Shown: in pieces, positions 53,571 to 64,000 of the stretch
Position numbering within the stretch: the stretch's first letter is position 1
How the letters are laid out: each line of letters begins with the position of its first letter
Assembly (NCBI RefSeq): GCF_002211765.1
Contig: NZ_CP022133.1
Span: forward strand, 1,116,001-1,180,000
Length of the DNA stretch: 64,000 nt
Direction: 5' to 3'
Origin: Idiomarina piscisalsi
Lineage (GTDB): Bacteria > Pseudomonadota > Gammaproteobacteria > Enterobacterales > Alteromonadaceae
The notes under the pieces: model-generated
What the model saw: the letters and a program-made list of their open reading frames with translations, nothing else
Database searches by the model: none
Told to the model about the DNA's origin: nothing
Made by a program: the position numbers and the translations under genes

Positions 53571-54176
53571 CTACTCTGCATAGCCCCATGGAGTAGGCGG
53601 TGTATCAACTGTTTCTGTTAAATCAAAATCAACCCGAAACTCTCTGCCTTCGCGAATTAAGCGATACGTAAAAGTGTCGTCATGAATATACATTTGCCAA
53701 ATATTCGTGTTCGATTGAGGTACTCCGAGTTCAATAAATAATTCCTTTGAATAGGCGTCAGCAGGGAAAGACTGAGCAGTTGGGTAACCCTTATCTATCG
53801 TATGTCCTCCGTACATCGTTAACGGATCATAATTTCCGTCCGCTTTGCGATGGTCATGCTTAAGGCTAATACCAGAGCCTGTTTGGGTTAGAATCCAAGT
53901 ACGTGAATGGTCACTTCCAACGTGAAAAGGAATTTCTATTTTTGCGTCGCCGCATTTGCGCACATGCATAATTAGTGGGCCTTCAAAACCGTCGCTGGCC
54001 GGCGTATCAACAGTCACCTCACCAGCGTATGAATTCCCGCAATGTTCATTAATGGCCGCAAAAAATTCAGCCTGGGCTTGGGTTGTCACCTGTGGTGCCG
54101 GTTTTATAACTTGAGCAGAGCTAAAAGGAACAAAGCTTGCGACGGCAATTGACGTAAGAAAAACAATATTCTTCAT
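53571..54176 (-). CDS. Secreted protein of unknown function
   Basis: A 201-residue protein with an N-terminal signal peptide (MKNIVFLTSIAVASFVPFSSAQ). The mature part has two cysteines (NEHCGNSY and RKCGDAK) that could form a disulfide, and blocks such as HVGSDHSRTWILTQTGSG and LKHDHRKADGNYDPLTMYGGHT. The DHRKADG and repeated histidines are suggestive but no catalytic motif is established. I do not recognise a named family. It is a single gene between the prp operon and a diguanylate cyclase. Confidence 0.65.
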   Translation of the reverse strand: MKNIVFLTSIAVASFVPFSSAQVIKPAPQVTTQAQAEFFAAINEHCGNSYAGEVTVDTPASDGFEGPLIMHVRKCGDAKIEIPFHVGSDHSRTWILTQTGSGISLKHDHRKADGNYDPLTMYGGHTIDKGYPTAQSFPADAYSKELFIELGVPQSNTNIWQMYIHDDTFTYRLIREGREFRVDFDLTETVDTPPTPWGYAE

Positions 54177-54193
54177 TTTTAGACCATTGGATA

Positions 54194-55177
54194 ATGTTTA
54201 ATTTTGAATTATATGAGAAAGTAAAACCTGACATGAATCAAAGGCACATGCCAGTACTTTTACGTAAACTTATGATACCAAGTGCAGTAACCGAAATTTC
54301 CGATCTCCAACATATTCTGGATAGTCTCGACGCCGTTGTGTACGTATCTGACGTTGAAACTCATGAGCTGCTTTTTATGAATAAGTATGCGCTAAAAAAT
54401 ATTGGTGGGGTAAATCAGTTTGATGATATTAGAGGAAAGCGTTGCTTTGAGGTTTTACAAAAGGGGCAAAAGAGCCCTTGTGACTTTTGTACGAACACTT
54501 TACTTCCTAAAAACGGTGATACGTATCTTTGGGAGTTCAAGAACACGCGAAATAATTGCTGGTATCAATGTCGTGACCGTTTGATTCGGTGGCATGACGG
54601 ACGCCAAGTGCGACTAGAAGTCGCAACAGATATTACTGAGCGTAAGAGCGTAGAAGAGCAACTGCATGAAACGCAAAAGGAATTAAAATTTCTCGCAGAA
54701 GTGGATAGCTTAACTCAGCTATATAATCGCCGCGCATTTTTTATGTACGCGGATAATTTGCGAAAAAGCCTTCCAAAATCAGCCAGTTTGGGCTTAATGA
54801 TTCTCGACTTGGACTATTTTAAAGACATTAATGATAGCTATGGGCATGAAGCTGGTGATACGTTACTAGCGGCAATCGGGCAAAAGCTTCTTTCATTTTC
54901 CGGTGATGGCACTGTGGTGGGGCGTATGGGCGGTGAAGAGTTTGCTATCGCCTTCCATGAAACAGAGAAACGGGAAAAGTTAGGCTTTGCAAACGGAGTT
55001 TATAAAGCAGTGAGCAGCGTGAAAGCGCTGTACTTTAAAGATACATTGCAATGTACAACAAGCATCGGCGTGTCATCACAAATGGCGGCTACAGAACTTC
55101 GAGATATTATGCGTGAGGCAGATAATGCATTGTATCAAGCAAAATCAGCCGGTCGCTCTCAGATAAAAGTAGCCTAG
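54194..55177 (+). CDS. PAS-GGDEF diguanylate cyclase
   Basis: A 327-residue soluble enzyme that should make c-di-GMP. A PAS domain (about 34-145) ends in DITERKSVEEQ and contains cysteines in GKRCFEVLQ and SPCDFCTN, a pattern that might bind metal or sense redox state. The GGDEF domain has DSLTQLYNRRAFF, LDLDYFKDIND and the intact GGEEF at 246-250. I see no RxxD inhibitory site in the eight residues before it. The start is the ATG at 54194; one at 54233 is possible. The end overlaps the exonuclease gene by 4 bases. Confidence 0.85.
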   Translation: MFNFELYEKVKPDMNQRHMPVLLRKLMIPSAVTEISDLQHILDSLDAVVYVSDVETHELLFMNKYALKNIGGVNQFDDIRGKRCFEVLQKGQKSPCDFCTNTLLPKNGDTYLWEFKNTRNNCWYQCRDRLIRWHDGRQVRLEVATDITERKSVEEQLHETQKELKFLAEVDSLTQLYNRRAFFMYADNLRKSLPKSASLGLMILDLDYFKDINDSYGHEAGDTLLAAIGQKLLSFSGDGTVVGRMGGEEFAIAFHETEKREKLGFANGVYKAVSSVKALYFKDTLQCTTSIGVSSQMAATELRDIMREADNALYQAKSAGRSQIKVA

Positions 55178-55911
55178 GGCAGCCAAATATCTCCAATGGC
55201 GGTTTCTGGCGAAAAGTGATGCGCAATTTGTGCTTGCAGCAACTCACCACAGGCAAGCGCGTCTGTCATGGCATCATGGGGAGCATAAAAGGGCAGGTTA
55301 TAGCGCTGCCGACTGTCAGCTAAACGGATAGATACGGGCTTTTTACCGGTTATTTTGTCCCATAAACTTCGCTTTTGGCGATGGAAGCGTGCTTCAATTT
55401 CCATCGTATCGATAACTGGAAAATGAATGGTCTCGTTTAAACGTTCTTTAAAGCCCCCTTGTAAAAAAGGGCGCTCAATACCGTTGTAGTGAACCACCCA
55501 TACCTTGCCGGCGACAGCCTCTAGAAGTGGGTCAATGACTTGGGCTAAATCCGGTGCTCGCTCTATTTCACTGTGCGTTATGCCGTGAATAGTGACCGAT
55601 TCTTCGGTTAATAACCGTCGGGGTTTTACCACCCATTGCCTGGCCTGACTCATGTCGATTCGTCCCAGTGTCATAGGAATAACCGCGATACTAATAATGC
55701 CGTGCTTGTCAGGATCAAGACCGGTCGTTTCGAAGTCAACAGCAACCATCGGCACGTCTTTAATTGGTGTTTCAGCCGCAGCAATTGCGGCTTCGTAGTA
55801 GCGCTTAAGGGCGGGGTGCTTTGCTTTCTCCGCAAGTTCCTGAAATCGCCTTGGCCAGTTTACCGTGCTTCTTCTCTGCTTATTCTCGGCGTCTGGTGGC
55901 AAATACAGCAT
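55174..55911 (-). CDS. DEDDh 3'-5' exonuclease
   Basis: A 245-residue exonuclease of the DnaQ/PolC-epsilon-like fold. Exo I is VAVDFETTGLDPDKHG, Exo II is WVVHYNGIERPFL, and Exo III is YAPHDAMTDALACGELL, which gives the DEDDh set. It belongs to the short group often encoded beside cNMP/CBS/DUF294 proteins, and here follows one by two bases. The substrate may be short DNA or RNA ends; a replication role as DnaQ is unlikely in view of length and neighbour. Confidence 0.85.
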   Translation of the reverse strand: MLYLPPDAENKQRRSTVNWPRRFQELAEKAKHPALKRYYEAAIAAAETPIKDVPMVAVDFETTGLDPDKHGIISIAVIPMTLGRIDMSQARQWVVKPRRLLTEESVTIHGITHSEIERAPDLAQVIDPLLEAVAGKVWVVHYNGIERPFLQGGFKERLNETIHFPVIDTMEIEARFHRQKRSLWDKITGKKPVSIRLADSRQRYNLPFYAPHDAMTDALACGELLQAQIAHHFSPETAIGDIWLP

Positions 55912-55913
55912 AA

Positions 55914-57770
55914 TTAGCCTCCAGAGTATTTATAACGCAGGTATTTCTGCGCATTACTGAGAATTTGGAAAGCGTCTTTCAAGTTTTTACGCTCAAAGTC
56001 AGAAAGGTCTTCAGGTGCCACATTGTTATCTGGCGTATCACCTGCCTCCAGAGCCAGCGCCTGGTGACGAATTCGAACCATAGAAATTAATTCCAATGCA
56101 TCCCGTAAATCAGGACCGCGACCTTTGGGTAAGATATTGGCATCAATAATTTCTTCGAGACGAGCAAACGAATTTTGCCGTTGTGCACCAATAGCTAGAG
56201 CGTGTACACGAATTAAGTCCGCTACCGGCCCCGTGCCGCGACGCTTTGTGTTTATACTGTCACGGTGCTTACCGTCTTTCTCCATGACAAAGTCTTTAAA
56301 GAAGCCGAGTGGGGGAGTACGGTTTAACGCATTGCGAGCCATCGATCCCAAAAAACGCTTATGTTTCGGCGCCTTTTTTCGAATGAGCTGGTTTAATTCT
56401 TTTGCAAAACGCATCTCACCACTGACGCCATCTAAGTCGAAGAAAATGGACGAATGCAGAAGCTTTTCTGGTGACGGGTTTTCTATCCAGTCGGTGAAGT
56501 ATTCTTTCCATTTTGATAACGGCTGACGCCAATTAGGGTTGGTTGCCATTATGTCGCCTGTGCAATACGTATAACCGCAAGCGTTTAACCCGTCAGAAAC
56601 AAACTGCGCAATATTTAAAAAGTATTTGTCATGCAATTTAGGTTCAAAGCTGTCATCCAGAACCATTGCATTGTCCTGGTCGGTCACAACGGTTTGTTCA
56701 TCACGAGCCATGGAGCCGAGAGCTAGGAAACAGTATGGTACAGGAGGCGGACCATACTTTTCCTCAGCCAACTCTAATAAGCGTTGTTTAAAGCTGCGCC
56801 CAATGGTCGCCATGGCCGACCCGATTATGCGAGAGTTCGCGTCTTCTTCAACCATACGCACAAAGCTTTTGTGGACATCTGGCACTAATTGGGAGAGTTC
56901 TTCAATACTGGTTTGTTTAAAAATACTCGACACAATGTACAGACTGCTTTGTGATTCATGTCTCGCTACGTCTGACAAAGCAATAACACCTATGACTTTG
57001 GACTGACGTAATACCGGTAAGTGGTGTAAGTTGGTGCGTAGCATCGTCAAGAACGCTTCAAAAACCCGATTATTATGCTGAACAAAAACTAAATTTTCCG
57101 ACATAATGTCGGCCACTGGATCGGAGGCGTCTTTCTCGACCGCAAGTACGCGCTTGCGTAAATCTTTGTCGGTGATTATCCCAGCAGGAATATCACGCTT
57201 TTCATCGTCATAAATAAGCAATGACGAAACTTTCTCATCGGTCATTAAGCAGGCAGCTTCACGTATGGATGCACTTTTATTAATCGCGATTGGCTCGCGC
57301 GTAATTAACGTTTCCACTCGAGCGGACAACGTACGATTGCGGCTTTCATGTGTTTTTACTGCGTGACTGACCCGACGTTGCTCTTCAACTTCAACGGCGT
57401 CGGCAAAAGCATCGTATTCGTCATAAAAACGATTGAATAAATCGCCCGGGATATAGTAGAGCAAAGTGTCTTCAATGGTTTTTACGGGAAAGCGGACTCG
57501 GCCTTTGCGAAGTAAGCCGGCTTCTCCAAAAAAACCGCCTTCATCTAAGCGGTTAAACAACGAGCCGTCTTTGTGATAAGTCTCTATAGAGCCACTTCTG
57601 ACAACGTGAAGTGCATCAATGTGTTGATTAAATTCAAGGATTTGAGTGTCCGCTTTAAAGTAAGCAACAGAGGTGTTTTGTGCCGTTAATTGAAGTTCTT
57701 CTTCCGGTAACTCGTTAAAAGGAGAGTACTTGCGTAAGAAGTTCAGTATTTCTACGTGCTCAGCTTCCAT
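55914..57770 (-). CDS. cNMP-binding / CBS pair / DUF294 nucleotidyltransferase-like protein
   Basis: A 618-residue cytoplasmic signalling protein. From the N-terminus: a cyclic-nucleotide-binding-like domain (about 15-125, GSIETYHKDGSLFNRLDEGGFFGE), two CBS domains (about 155-280, HHLPVLRQSKVIGVIALSDVA), then the DUF294 nucleotidyltransferase core with LGSMARDEQTVVTDQDNAMVL and a C-terminal helical domain. This architecture is widespread near acetate metabolism genes; here it is paired with an exonuclease and a BCCT transporter. The ligand is unknown. Confidence 0.88.
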   Translation of the reverse strand: MEAEHVEILNFLRKYSPFNELPEEELQLTAQNTSVAYFKADTQILEFNQHIDALHVVRSGSIETYHKDGSLFNRLDEGGFFGEAGLLRKGRVRFPVKTIEDTLLYYIPGDLFNRFYDEYDAFADAVEVEEQRRVSHAVKTHESRNRTLSARVETLITREPIAINKSASIREAACLMTDEKVSSLLIYDDEKRDIPAGIITDKDLRKRVLAVEKDASDPVADIMSENLVFVQHNNRVFEAFLTMLRTNLHHLPVLRQSKVIGVIALSDVARHESQSSLYIVSSIFKQTSIEELSQLVPDVHKSFVRMVEEDANSRIIGSAMATIGRSFKQRLLELAEEKYGPPPVPYCFLALGSMARDEQTVVTDQDNAMVLDDSFEPKLHDKYFLNIAQFVSDGLNACGYTYCTGDIMATNPNWRQPLSKWKEYFTDWIENPSPEKLLHSSIFFDLDGVSGEMRFAKELNQLIRKKAPKHKRFLGSMARNALNRTPPLGFFKDFVMEKDGKHRDSINTKRRGTGPVADLIRVHALAIGAQRQNSFARLEEIIDANILPKGRGPDLRDALELISMVRIRHQALALEAGDTPDNNVAPEDLSDFERKNLKDAFQILSNAQKYLRYKYSGG

Positions 57771-57820
57771 ATAAGCACCTTAAAAGGTGAGCGACACCCA
57801 GAGGCGCCGCTCGTGGTCGA

Positions 57821-59515
57821 TTATTTTGTGGTTTTACCAACTCGTGGTTCCGAGCGCAAGCCCTGGACTAGCGCAACACACGCCGCGAGCAGAACGATCG
57901 TAAATGGAAGTCCTGCTGATACCGCCATCGCCTGCAAGGCTACAAGCCCACCACCGAGAATTAGAGCAATAGCGACTAACCCTTCAAAAGTACACCAGAA
58001 TATTTTCTGAGTGGTTGGTGCGTGAACTTTACCGCCCGCACTGATGGTATCAATAACCAATGAGCCAGAGTCAGATGACGTAATGAAGAACACCATGACA
58101 AGGACAATGGCTACGAAGGAGGTGATGCCCGTCCAGGGCAGGCCTTCCAACATCACAAACAGTTGTAATGATAAGTCAACTTCTGCGACCTTTTCTGCGC
58201 CGGCAAGGAATTGCTCAATAGCCGCGGTACCAAATACGCTCATCCAGAACACACAAGCCAGTGATGGAATCAATAGCACTGAAATCAAGAATTCACGTAC
58301 AGTACGACCGCGAGAAACACGGGCGATGAACATGCCAACAAAAGGTGACCATGCTATCCACCACGCCCAATAGAATGAAGTCCAGCCTTGTGAGTAGTTT
58401 AAGTCCTCTCTCCCGACTGGGTTAGACAGCGCCGGTAAGTTCACAACGTAGTTATACAGGTTATCGACGAAACCAGTCAGAATAGCAACCGTTGGTCCCA
58501 CTATAATAACAAAGAGCATTAACAGTGCGGCGAGTGTCATATTAATTTGCGATAAACGCTGAACACCAGATTCAAGGCCGGCTAAAACAGAGACTAAAGC
58601 GATAGCGGTAATACCGATAACCAGCAACACTTGAGTTGTACTGCCTTGGTCCCAACCGAATAAAAAGTTAAAGCCGGAAGCCGCTTGAGAAGCGCCTAAA
58701 CCCAGTGATGTAGCTAAGCCGAACAACGTAGCCAAAATGGCAATGATGTCAATGATATGGCCTGGCCAGCCCCAAACACGCTCTCCCAAAATGGGGTAGA
58801 AAATAGAGCGAATGGTTAATGGTAATCCCTTATTAAAAGAGAACAGTGCCAGGCCTAAAGCCAGAACTGCGTATATGGCCCAAGGGTGTAAAGCCCAATG
58901 GAAAATGGTTGCAGCCATACCAAGGGCAATGGCTTTTTCTTCATTTCCTCCGGCAGCGCCAAGCGGCGCCCAGTCGGTGCGAATACCATCCGCGTTAACT
59001 TCCGTTCCGCCAAGAGCGGTACTGAAGTGCGTTATAGGCTCGGACACACCATAAAACATGAGTCCAATACCCATGCCTGCCGCAAATAACATTGAGAACC
59101 AGCCCAGGTAAGAGAAGTCAGGTTTTGCTTCTGTACCCCCAATTCGGACTCTTCCTAATGGGGAAAATACTAAGAACAAACAAAGTAAGACAAATATGTT
59201 TGCAGCCCCAATAAAGAACCAGTCTAAATTCGCTGTTAACCAGTTTTTCGTGCTGGTAAATATTGGCTCTGCCTGATTCTGAAATGCTAACGTAATAAAT
59301 ACGAAAGCGATAATGGCTAGCCCTGAAATAGCAAAAACGCGGTTATGAAAATCAAGCCCGAATGGACCTACTTTCATGACCACGTTGTCTTGTCCAATTT
59401 GGTAGTCCGTATTTATGGGGTTAACTTCCCCGTCTGGAATCATTGGGTCTGACGCTTGGCGCTCTCGTTCTACATCTTTGTCGCCGCGCAGTACCTCTTC
59501 TTCTTTTTTGGTCAT
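57821..59515 (-). CDS. BCCT-family transporter (betaine/choline/carnitine type)
   Basis: A 564-residue secondary transporter with about twelve helices. The glycine-rich unwound helix FAAGMGIGLMFYGVSEP and the WAWWIAWSPFVGMFIARVSRGRTVREF block are the BCCT signatures, and HWALHPWAIYA is also typical. The usual role is Na+ or H+-coupled uptake of glycine betaine or related compounds for osmotic protection, fitting a marine bacterium; substrate is not proven. GGGGAAG precedes the ATG. It lies 50 bases before the cNMP/CBS gene. Confidence 0.93.
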   Translation of the reverse strand: MTKKEEEVLRGDKDVERERQASDPMIPDGEVNPINTDYQIGQDNVVMKVGPFGLDFHNRVFAISGLAIIAFVFITLAFQNQAEPIFTSTKNWLTANLDWFFIGAANIFVLLCLFLVFSPLGRVRIGGTEAKPDFSYLGWFSMLFAAGMGIGLMFYGVSEPITHFSTALGGTEVNADGIRTDWAPLGAAGGNEEKAIALGMAATIFHWALHPWAIYAVLALGLALFSFNKGLPLTIRSIFYPILGERVWGWPGHIIDIIAILATLFGLATSLGLGASQAASGFNFLFGWDQGSTTQVLLVIGITAIALVSVLAGLESGVQRLSQINMTLAALLMLFVIIVGPTVAILTGFVDNLYNYVVNLPALSNPVGREDLNYSQGWTSFYWAWWIAWSPFVGMFIARVSRGRTVREFLISVLLIPSLACVFWMSVFGTAAIEQFLAGAEKVAEVDLSLQLFVMLEGLPWTGITSFVAIVLVMVFFITSSDSGSLVIDTISAGGKVHAPTTQKIFWCTFEGLVAIALILGGGLVALQAMAVSAGLPFTIVLLAACVALVQGLRSEPRVGKTTK

Positions 59516-59678
59516 TTAGCTTCCCCTTTATTAAAAATAGGCGCTATTACGCATTTGAATTTAAAGCTTTATTTTTAAATTCATGAGTAGAGTATAGAAG
59601 CTACGGAGAATTCTTAAAGTTAGATCGGTAGGAAATTAGAATTGTTTTTCAAATAACTGATGAACAAAGAAGCAAATG

Positions 59679-59706
59679 ACTGGCGTATAAGCACATATAC
59701 GCCAGT
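59679..59706 (-). terminator. Hairpin, probable old terminator of the lost OMP gene
   Basis: An 11-base perfect stem ACTGGCGTATA / TATACGCCAGT with a six-base loop, 11 bases past the stop of the minus-strand remnant. No T run follows on either strand, so it may be a mediocre terminator or an mRNA stabiliser. Confidence 0.4.
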
Positions 59707-59717
59707 TTGTCGGTTAT

Positions 59718-59783
59718 TTAGAAGCTGTAACGAACGCTCGCACCGATAGTGTCGATGTCCTGATCAATTTCATCTAACTCCAC
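59718..59783 (-). pseudogene. C-terminal remnant of an outer-membrane beta-barrel protein gene
   Basis: The minus strand encodes VELDEIDQDIDTIGASVRYSF followed by TAA. A final amphipathic strand ending in phenylalanine (GASVRYSF) is the recognition signal of outer-membrane barrel proteins. A stop codon immediately precedes this segment in frame and no barrel-like sequence continues in any nearby frame. The gene body has probably been deleted, leaving the last strand and the downstream hairpin. The short length limits confidence. Confidence 0.45.
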
Positions 59784-59927
59784 TTAATCGTTTAGTAACA
59801 ACTTAGGTGAATTGAGCGCCTTCCGATTAACCCAATCTATTTTTCGAATCTATTTGAACCTACCGAAATTGCTGGTTTGGTCTATTATTATTTGCGCCCA
59901 AACTGGTGTTTAACAAAAAGGTAATAA

Positions 59928-62186
<2,259 letters not shown>

Positions 62187-62210
62187 GCCAAAACACTCAA
62201 AAAAGACAGA

Positions 62211-62242
62211 AGCGGCGCTATGACTTAGCGCCGCTTTTTTTG
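62211..62242 (+). terminator. Terminator of katG, embedded in the DUF502 3' end
   Basis: AGCGGCGCTA, loop TGACT, TAGCGCCGCT, then seven T. The stem is a perfect ten bases. The last codons and the TAG of the convergent DUF502 gene lie inside it, so the two transcripts share the same DNA. Confidence 0.93.
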
Positions 62243-62829
62243 TGGTTTTTGCCAATACCGGCACTAATGGTTAGCTGCAAGGCTTCGGCCGGTTTCATAT
62301 CGAGGGACTCTATACAGTCCTTTGGTACCATAATCATGTAACCACCAACGTTGTAACTCATCGGTAAAAAGACGGCGACTTGTTCGTTATCGAGAATTTC
62401 GGATAACTTATCGTCACTGGCTCCTGGCTTTTTCGTGACTATACCTATCAGCTTCGTATTGCTGTTCGGTAATGTCACCATCACAACGGACTCATCGGCA
62501 AAGTCCTTACCTGACATCATTTCAAAAACGTCATTAACCGTGCCGTATAAGCTGCGAAGCAATGGCATTTTGTTCATGAGCTTGCCCGGTAGCTGCCAGA
62601 TTGAGTTGAACAGGTTCCAGCGTGAGCTGAAGCCGACGAGTAGGGCAAGTACTAAAAAGCTTATAAACGCAAGGCCCGGGAAATAGTAAGCGTCACCACC
62701 AAGTGCCATCCAAACCGGTTTCAGGGACTGCTCAATGGTGACCAACAACCAGCGAATGAGGTAAACGGTAATGACTATTGGCAGTAAAATCGCCAAGCCT
62801 TTAAGAAAGTAATTCAGTATTTTTTTCAT
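62218..62829 (-). CDS. DUF502 membrane protein
   Basis: A 203-residue protein with two N-terminal membrane helices (FLKGLAILLPIVITVYLIRWLL and FPGLAFISFLVLALLVGF) and a soluble C-terminal domain containing PLLRSLYGTVNDVFEMM and VAVFLPMSYNVGGYMIMVPKD, all typical of DUF502. The function is not established, though plant relatives act in vesicle traffic. The ATG follows AAGCAGGCTTATG without a strong ribosome site. The final codons form half of the katG terminator. Confidence 0.83.
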   Translation of the reverse strand: MKKILNYFLKGLAILLPIVITVYLIRWLLVTIEQSLKPVWMALGGDAYYFPGLAFISFLVLALLVGFSSRWNLFNSIWQLPGKLMNKMPLLRSLYGTVNDVFEMMSGKDFADESVVMVTLPNSNTKLIGIVTKKPGASDDKLSEILDNEQVAVFLPMSYNVGGYMIMVPKDCIESLDMKPAEALQLTISAGIGKNHKKSGAKS

Positions 62830-63097
62830 AAGCCTGCTTTTTAGTTCGGGTTTTGGTACAAGCTTAGCGGTTTTTTAGGGTTCGTGAAATTCTTTACGGT
62901 TTGTTAATGTAAGAGGAGATTAATACACAACTGATAAAAGGGACGGGCTGCGCGTTAGCGCTGTTCAGCGGAAATAACGAACTTAGATAAATTTATTATG
63001 GTATAGCATCTTTCAGCGCCGGACGGTTACTGATAGCCCGCACGTAAAGTACGGGCAATTCATGAACAAGATGGTGGTATAACATCTATTACTAATA
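62830..63097. other. Gap between DUF502 and the MDR oxidoreductase
   Basis: No gene is visible in these 268 bases. The interval contains GCCCG/CGGGC hairpin-like arms near 63036-63056 and a 13-base direct repeat TGGTATAGCATCT / TGGTATAACATCT (62999-63011 and 63075-63087, one mismatch). Confidence 0.4.
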
Positions 63098-64000
63098 TTA
63101 CAGTTTAACCAGCAACTTCCCTTTATTGTCCCCGGTTAGGAACAGGTTTAAGCCTTCAATAGCAGATTCGAGCCCTTCCAGCGTATGCGAGCGGTATTTG
63201 ATTTTGCCGCCCATGACATACGGGGTCAGTTTTTCCAGTAGACTAGGCACTTCATGGAAGTGATCGGGCATGGTGAACCCCTGAATTGTTAGGCGCTTTT
63301 TAATTATGGGGATCCAGCTTGGGCCGGGCGCTGGTTCGGCTTTGTCGTAGTCGGCTATCATGCCGCACACCACAATACGGCCATGGGCGTTCATGTGCTG
63401 CATAACATGATGTTGAATCGGGCCGCCGGTGTTTTCAAAATATAAATCAATACCGTCAGGTGTCAGCTCTTTTAGTTTGGCGTCTAAGTCATCGGTTTTG
63501 TAGTTAATGGTGCCGTCAAAGCCTAACTCGTTGGTAATCCAGTCGGCTTTTTCGTTGCTGCCGACTACACCGATAACCCGTAAACCGTCGGCTTTCGCGA
63601 GTTGCCCGACGATAGATCCGACTGAGCCAGCCGCGCCGGTGACCACCAGTGTTTCACCTGATTTAGGTTTGCCGACGTTAAATAAACCTTGAGTGGCGGT
63701 TAGTCCGGGTAGGGCGAACACCGACAGCACCATTTCGTCGGGCACGTCAGCTTGTACTTTATTAATGCCCTGACCGTCGCTCAGCGCGTATTCTTGCCAG
63801 CCCATCATGCCCATCACGCGGTCACCTTTGGCAAAGTCCGGATGTTTGCTTTCCACTACTTTACCCACGCCTGAACTGCGCATGACAGTGTTAAGCTCAA
63901 CCGGTGGGATGTAACTTTCGGTATCCGGGCTCATCCAGCCGAACATTGCGGGGTCGAGCGACATGTGGGTTTGTTTTATTAGTAGTTGGCCATCGTTAAC
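63098..64000 (-). CDS. NADP-dependent MDR oxidoreductase (CurA/prostaglandin-reductase-like), start cut by window end
   Basis: A zinc-free medium-chain reductase. The frame continues beyond the ATG at 63964 to the last base (VNDGQLLIKQTHMSLDPAMFGWMS), so the true start lies past the window; the visible part is 300 residues of the usual 330-345. The nucleotide-binding loop VTGAAGSVGSIVGQLAKADG and LYFENTGG identify the CurA/PTGR branch, which reduces alpha,beta-unsaturated ketones and aldehydes. The substrate is not known. Confidence 0.9.
   Translation of the reverse strand, partial: VNDGQLLIKQTHMSLDPAMFGWMSPDTESYIPPVELNTVMRSSGVGKVVESKHPDFAKGDRVMGMMGWQEYALSDGQGINKVQADVPDEMVLSVFALPGLTATQGLFNVGKPKSGETLVVTGAAGSVGSIVGQLAKADGLRVIGVVGSNEKADWITNELGFDGTINYKTDDLDAKLKELTPDGIDLYFENTGGPIQHHVMQHMNAHGRIVVCGMIADYDKAEPAPGPSWIPIIKKRLTIQGFTMPDHFHEVPSLLEKLTPYVMGGKIKYRSHTLEGLESAIEGLNLFLTGDNKGKLLVKL

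Noticed and set aside
63036..63056. Terminator of the MDR oxidoreductase
   Set aside because: The arms GCCCG/CGGGC form a short stem with mismatches and no T run follows on either strand.

Overview
The window is an ordinary, gene-dense stretch of chromosome from a marine gammaproteobacterium of the Alteromonadales, most likely Idiomarina or a close relative. The inference rests on gene content and order: a monomeric NADP-isocitrate dehydrogenase, an acnD/prpF-type methylcitrate operon, small families typical of this group (DUF2066, DUF2069, DUF2788, DUF2897, DUF3392), and blocks collinear with E. coli (fldA-fur; ybfF/seqA-pgm; and hda, yfgD, bepA, perM, bcp, dapA, bamC, purC, dapE, yffB in that order). 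No phage, insertion sequence, CRISPR array, rRNA or tRNA was found.

Layout. 1-1258: end of a 5-oxoprolinase (pxpBC) operon. 1307-6217: glnS facing a minus-strand run of ybfF, DUF2788, fldA, fur and a saccharopine-dehydrogenase-like gene. 6325-8453: seqA-pgm. 8462-13011: an MFS permease, a DUF2066-hda pair with a perfect DnaA box upstream, and a convergent yfgD-wrbA-DUF2069 operon. 13070-22481: a TlpA-like lipoprotein, bepA, perM, bcp, dapA-bamC-purC, and a minus-strand group of yffB, dapE, an M15 peptidase and a 53-residue DUF2897 gene, plus a IIA-Glc-like gene that lacks both histidines. 22621-25877: yfbV, xthA, DUF3392, a patatin and a Sel1 protein. 25974-31349: a soluble hybrid histidine kinase, a MoxR ATPase, a VWA protein and a ClsC-like cardiolipin synthase, all on the plus strand.

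31346-41957: a DUF885 lipoprotein, a zinc alcohol dehydrogenase, a lysine riboswitch with lysC, uppP, a voltage-gated cation channel, ygjP, gloA, icd and a DUF4442 protein, with clear rho-independent terminators after the last two. 41981-46631 (minus): a POT peptide transporter, TerC, and an MHYT-GGDEF-EAL protein. 46699-53568: a propionate operon (GntR regulator, prpB, prpC, acnD, prpF, a small membrane protein) preceded by two copies of a TTGTCGACAA palindrome. 53571-59515: a secreted unknown, a diguanylate cyclase, and minus-strand genes for a DEDDh exonuclease, a cNMP/CBS/DUF294 protein and a BCCT transporter. 59516-64000: the C-terminal remnant of a lost outer-membrane protein gene, a periplasmic katG, DUF502 and an MDR oxidoreductase cut by the window end.

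Several genes share themes. Replication control is represented by seqA, hda and DnaA-box-like sites. Envelope maintenance is represented by bamC, bepA, uppP, clsC-like and M15. The lysine/diaminopimelate pathway has dapA, dapE and riboswitch-controlled lysC. I see no obvious new defence or mobile system. The points most worth a second look are the channel's acidic selectivity filter, the DnaA boxes, the degenerate IIA protein, the paired operators of the propionate operon, and the porin remnant before katG.
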